A stretch of DNA of 7,447 nt, taken from Thermogutta sp. GTDB lineage: Bacteria; Planctomycetota; Planctomycetia; Pirellulales; Thermoguttaceae. The notes beneath the pieces are model-generated. The model worked only from the letters and a program-made list of their open reading frames with translations, made no database searches and was not told the origin of the DNA. The position numbers and the translations under genes are program-made. Positions 6,056 through 7,447 of the stretch are shown one piece after another. Position 1 is the first letter of the stretch; the number at the start of each line of letters is the position of its first letter. The stretch is taken from the NCBI RefSeq assembly GCF_014359955.1, contig NZ_JACIYL010000149.1:1-7447 (forward strand), given 5' to 3'.

Positions 6056-6589
6056 AGCGACGAAGAACTCTTGTTTGGTCAGGGGCAAAATGGCGCTCAG
6101 CAAGCGACAAGCACAGAGGGGGCCGCAGTCGCTCGTAAACTTCTTTTTGCCCAGGTAGGGCATGCCCATGAGCACACCAGCGCGGCGAGCGGTAATCGCG
6201 ATGCGCTGCCTTCGGTTGCCTGCGAGAAGGACATGCCTGGGATGGCCGAGGCGGTCGAGATTAAGACGAACGGCGAAGCGCATGCAGCGGGCGACGGCGG
6301 GAAGGCTTCGACGTGGCGCTGGTGGAACCCGTTCGCATGGTTCAATTGGGGGATCGACTGGAGCGAGGCGGTCGATGAGGAGCTTGCGATTGTCCGCCAA
6401 TTGAATCAGACTTTTGGCACGAGGCATACGCGCCTTGACCAGTTTACTGCCGAAGAGCGGGCGAGGATCGAGCAAGCGCTGGGTCAGAAGTTCAACTGGG
6501 AAGCCGCTAGTGCGATCCGGGCCTCGGAGCTAGAACCGCGCGGCCATCAATGCGCCGTGCCACGATCTTGGTGGCGTCTATTCGCGTAA
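5840..6589 (+). pseudogene. Orphan toxin module C: junction plus unrecognised toxin segment, no immunity gene
   Basis: Open for 249 codons between TAA 5837 and TAA 6587, with GTG 5996 the first plausible start. That start would cut the junction, so the module is probably not translated as a working protein. After FPFAY come a variable linker (LLFGQGQNGAQQATS, ARKLLFAQVGHAHEH), a Trp-rich segment STWRWWNPFAWFNWGIDW, and a helical part EAVDEELAIVRQLNQTFGTRH, then LDQFTAEERARIEQALGQ. The Trp-rich piece resembles pre-toxin linkers. No catalytic motif is seen, and the ending PRSWWRLFA after about 6530 does not look like a natural domain end. The toxic tip is therefore probably missing. It overlaps the 3' end of the - strand gene 6507-6881, and no immunity gene follows. 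It seems the oldest or most damaged unit of the array. Confidence 0.65.
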
Positions 6590-6881
6590 TGTGTGTCTCA
6601 ACGACGGGGACCACTTCCGTGCTTGATGCCGGCTCGATGTTCCCCCTCTTTACTTCAATCTTAAGCCCCGGCGGAAGGTTCGACGTAGTCGTGCGTCTAA
6701 CCGCCCGCCACACAAAGCGGCGAACTTCGAGAAAGCGCCCATCTGCAAAAACGGCAACAGCTAGCTCGGGCGGTCCAGGCACTGTGCGAGTCCTCGCCTC
6801 AGGACTCGCACTGGTCGGAACATCGTCCGAAGCGGCCACTGCGCACAGCAGGACGGCAATCCATCCAACCTTCATGGGCAT
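6507..6881 (-). CDS. Small secreted hypothetical protein, possibly 3'-truncated
   Basis: 124 residues from ATG 6881, or 122 from ATG 6875. The N-terminus MKVGWIAVLLCAVAA is a clear signal peptide, probably cut near AVAAS-DD; the Cys in it does not sit in a convincing lipobox. The mature part is basic and beta-rich: PELAVAVFADGRFLEVRRFV, LPPGLKIEVKRGNIEP, VVPVVETHITRIDATKIVARR, then IDGRAV. This reminds me of small exported planctomycete proteins whose DG-rich ends continue much further. The last residues (LAPRPGSH) lie in sequence that on the other strand encodes the end of module C. The gene may therefore have lost its 3' end when the array arrived. Function is unknown. An 11-bp inverted repeat (6784-6811) lies inside the gene. 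It shares orientation with the gene at 6922-7218, 40 bases upstream. Confidence 0.68.
   Translation of the reverse strand: MPMKVGWIAVLLCAVAASDDVPTSASPEARTRTVPGPPELAVAVFADGRFLEVRRFVWRAVRRTTTSNLPPGLKIEVKRGNIEPASSTEVVPVVETHITRIDATKIVARRIDGRAVLAPRPGSH
6784..6811. repeat. Perfect 11-bp inverted repeat with 6-base loop
   Basis: GTGCGAGTCCT at 6784-6794 and its exact reverse complement AGGACTCGCAC at 6801-6811 are separated by CGCCTC. It lies inside the - strand gene shortly after the signal-peptide region, in the codons for SASPEARTRTV. No T-run follows on either strand, so it is not an intrinsic terminator. Confidence 0.8.
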
Positions 6882-6885
6882 ATAA

Positions 6886-6891
6886 CCTCCT
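6886..6891 (-). promoter_or_regulatory. Strong ribosome binding site for the secreted-protein gene
   Basis: On the - strand AGGAGG (within GAGGAGG) lies 4 bases before ATG 6881 and 10 bases before ATG 6875. This strong match is the best evidence that the - strand gene is real. It does not decide clearly between the two starts. Confidence 0.75.
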
Positions 6892-6921
6892 CTTCAACAT
6901 CCCCCTGAATTACAAGTGCCC

Positions 6922-7218
6922 TTACGGGATACCGGAACAGTTTCCCAGGAGGCAGGTGTCAAAACTTTTATTGAAACCGATTCCCTTCCCGTAGCCGTAG
7001 AACCGTATACCGCCCGTTCCGGGGCCTGTGATCTGTGCGTAGGCTTCTGAGATAGTGCCTGTCCCCACGTCAACCGATGCGCAAAATCGTGCCGGGAAGC
7101 TCACGGCTCCCGCGATCGTTGCAGATAAGGAATAACCGGGAATATTTGCCCACCCAGTGATTCGGCCACCCACCGTAAGCGTAAATGAGTCACCCTCCCC
7201 GAACGCAACTCTCTTCAT
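6922..7218 (-). CDS. Gly-rich hypothetical protein
   Basis: 98 residues from ATG 7218. An in-frame stop at 7255-7257 bounds it upstream with no other start between. The protein is rich in Gly, Ser, Thr and Phe with alternating polar and hydrophobic residues: DSFTLTVGGRITGWANIPG, SLSATIAGAVSFPARFCASV, AQITGPGTGGIRFYGYGKG. It ends with a CLLGNC Cys pair. This suggests a small all-beta domain. No signal peptide or family is recognised. A purine-rich stretch (AAGAAGAGAG on the - strand, about 7225-7234) may serve as a ribosome site. It is followed after 40 bases by the secreted-protein gene in the same direction, so the two may be one transcript. It may be a complete small gene or the surviving end of a longer one. 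Confidence 0.5.
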   Translation of the reverse strand: MKRVAFGEGDSFTLTVGGRITGWANIPGYSLSATIAGAVSFPARFCASVDVGTGTISEAYAQITGPGTGGIRFYGYGKGIGFNKSFDTCLLGNCSGIP

Positions 7219-7447
7219 AACGACTCTCTTCTTGACCGTTTTCGGAAGTGCTTGTCAGAGAAGAACTTGCCGATTTCGAGACCCGTTCGGTAGGGGCAAA
7301 TCATTCCAAACGATCTCGAACTATCGGTCGCGGTTTATACCGCCAAAGAGGGAGTAAAGTTGTTAACACGAGAGCGCGTTTTTCGAGGTATTGAAAGGTT
7401 GAAACGGCGGTTTACAAGCGGCCGGGGGAAAGGTGGCCAACTCCCAG
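7219..7447. other. Region without a supported gene
   Basis: No convincing coding frame, RNA gene or terminator is seen on either strand. It lies upstream of the - strand gene pair and may hold their promoter. A TTGGCG / TAGTTC pair on the - strand is too weak to call. Confidence 0.4.

Noticed and set aside
6784..6811. Inverted repeat as an intrinsic terminator
   Set aside because: No T-run follows on either strand and it lies well inside a coding sequence.
6550..6885. + strand frame opposite the secreted-protein gene
   Set aside because: The - strand reading has a signal peptide and AGGAGG site, while the + strand reading has neither and is Arg/Thr-rich shadow sequence.

Overview
The window is GC-rich bacterial DNA holding the tail of a polymorphic-toxin locus. 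On the + strand (about 1-6589) several displaced toxin C-termini alternate with immunity genes. On the - strand (about 7218-6507) two small unrelated genes converge on the end of the array. The host cannot be named with certainty. The mix of a SitA/SitI-like pair (first described in Myxococcus), DUF2019, hydrophobic pre-toxin segments, Gly/Ser- and Tyr-rich carrier sequence and a small secreted protein suggests a planctomycete or another large-genome Gram-negative. That is inference only.

Layout from left to right. (1) 1-201 is the 3' end of a SitA-like toxin, and 214-906 is its SitI6-like double-CXXCG immunity gene. (2) 907-2203 is orphan module A: a copy of the carrier's Ser/Gly linker and Tyr-rich junction, a hydrophobic pre-toxin segment, and a WHH-type putative nuclease split by a one-base frameshift. 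DUF2019 immunity follows at 2217-2561. (3) 2677-4065 is orphan module B: the same carrier segment, then a HExxH zinc-metallopeptidase domain. A small lipoprotein follows at 4074-4487 and is probably its immunity protein. (4) 4489-5176 is a third toxin module without the carrier copy, interrupted by an in-frame TAG and probably by an older frameshift. It overlaps, by ATGA, an unrecognised immunity gene at 5173-5733. (5) 5799-6589 is orphan module C: a decayed carrier copy plus an unrecognised, probably truncated toxin segment with no immunity gene. (6) 6507-6881 and 6922-7218, both on the - strand, encode a small secreted protein with a strong AGGAGG site and a Gly-rich hypothetical protein. 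7219-7447 has no gene I can support.

How it fits together: a full-length surface or secreted toxin gene, probably upstream of the window, would carry the Ser/Gly linker and the junction ending in FPFAY. Each downstream module repeats that stretch before a different toxic tip, so recombination could swap tips. The toxins here carry different lesions (frameshift, nonsense codon, missing 5' end, truncation), while the adjacent immunity genes are open. This is the expected signature of a bank of retired toxins kept with working antidotes. The carrier family itself, defined by the Tyr-rich junction, is not one I recognise and is the best candidate for something undescribed.
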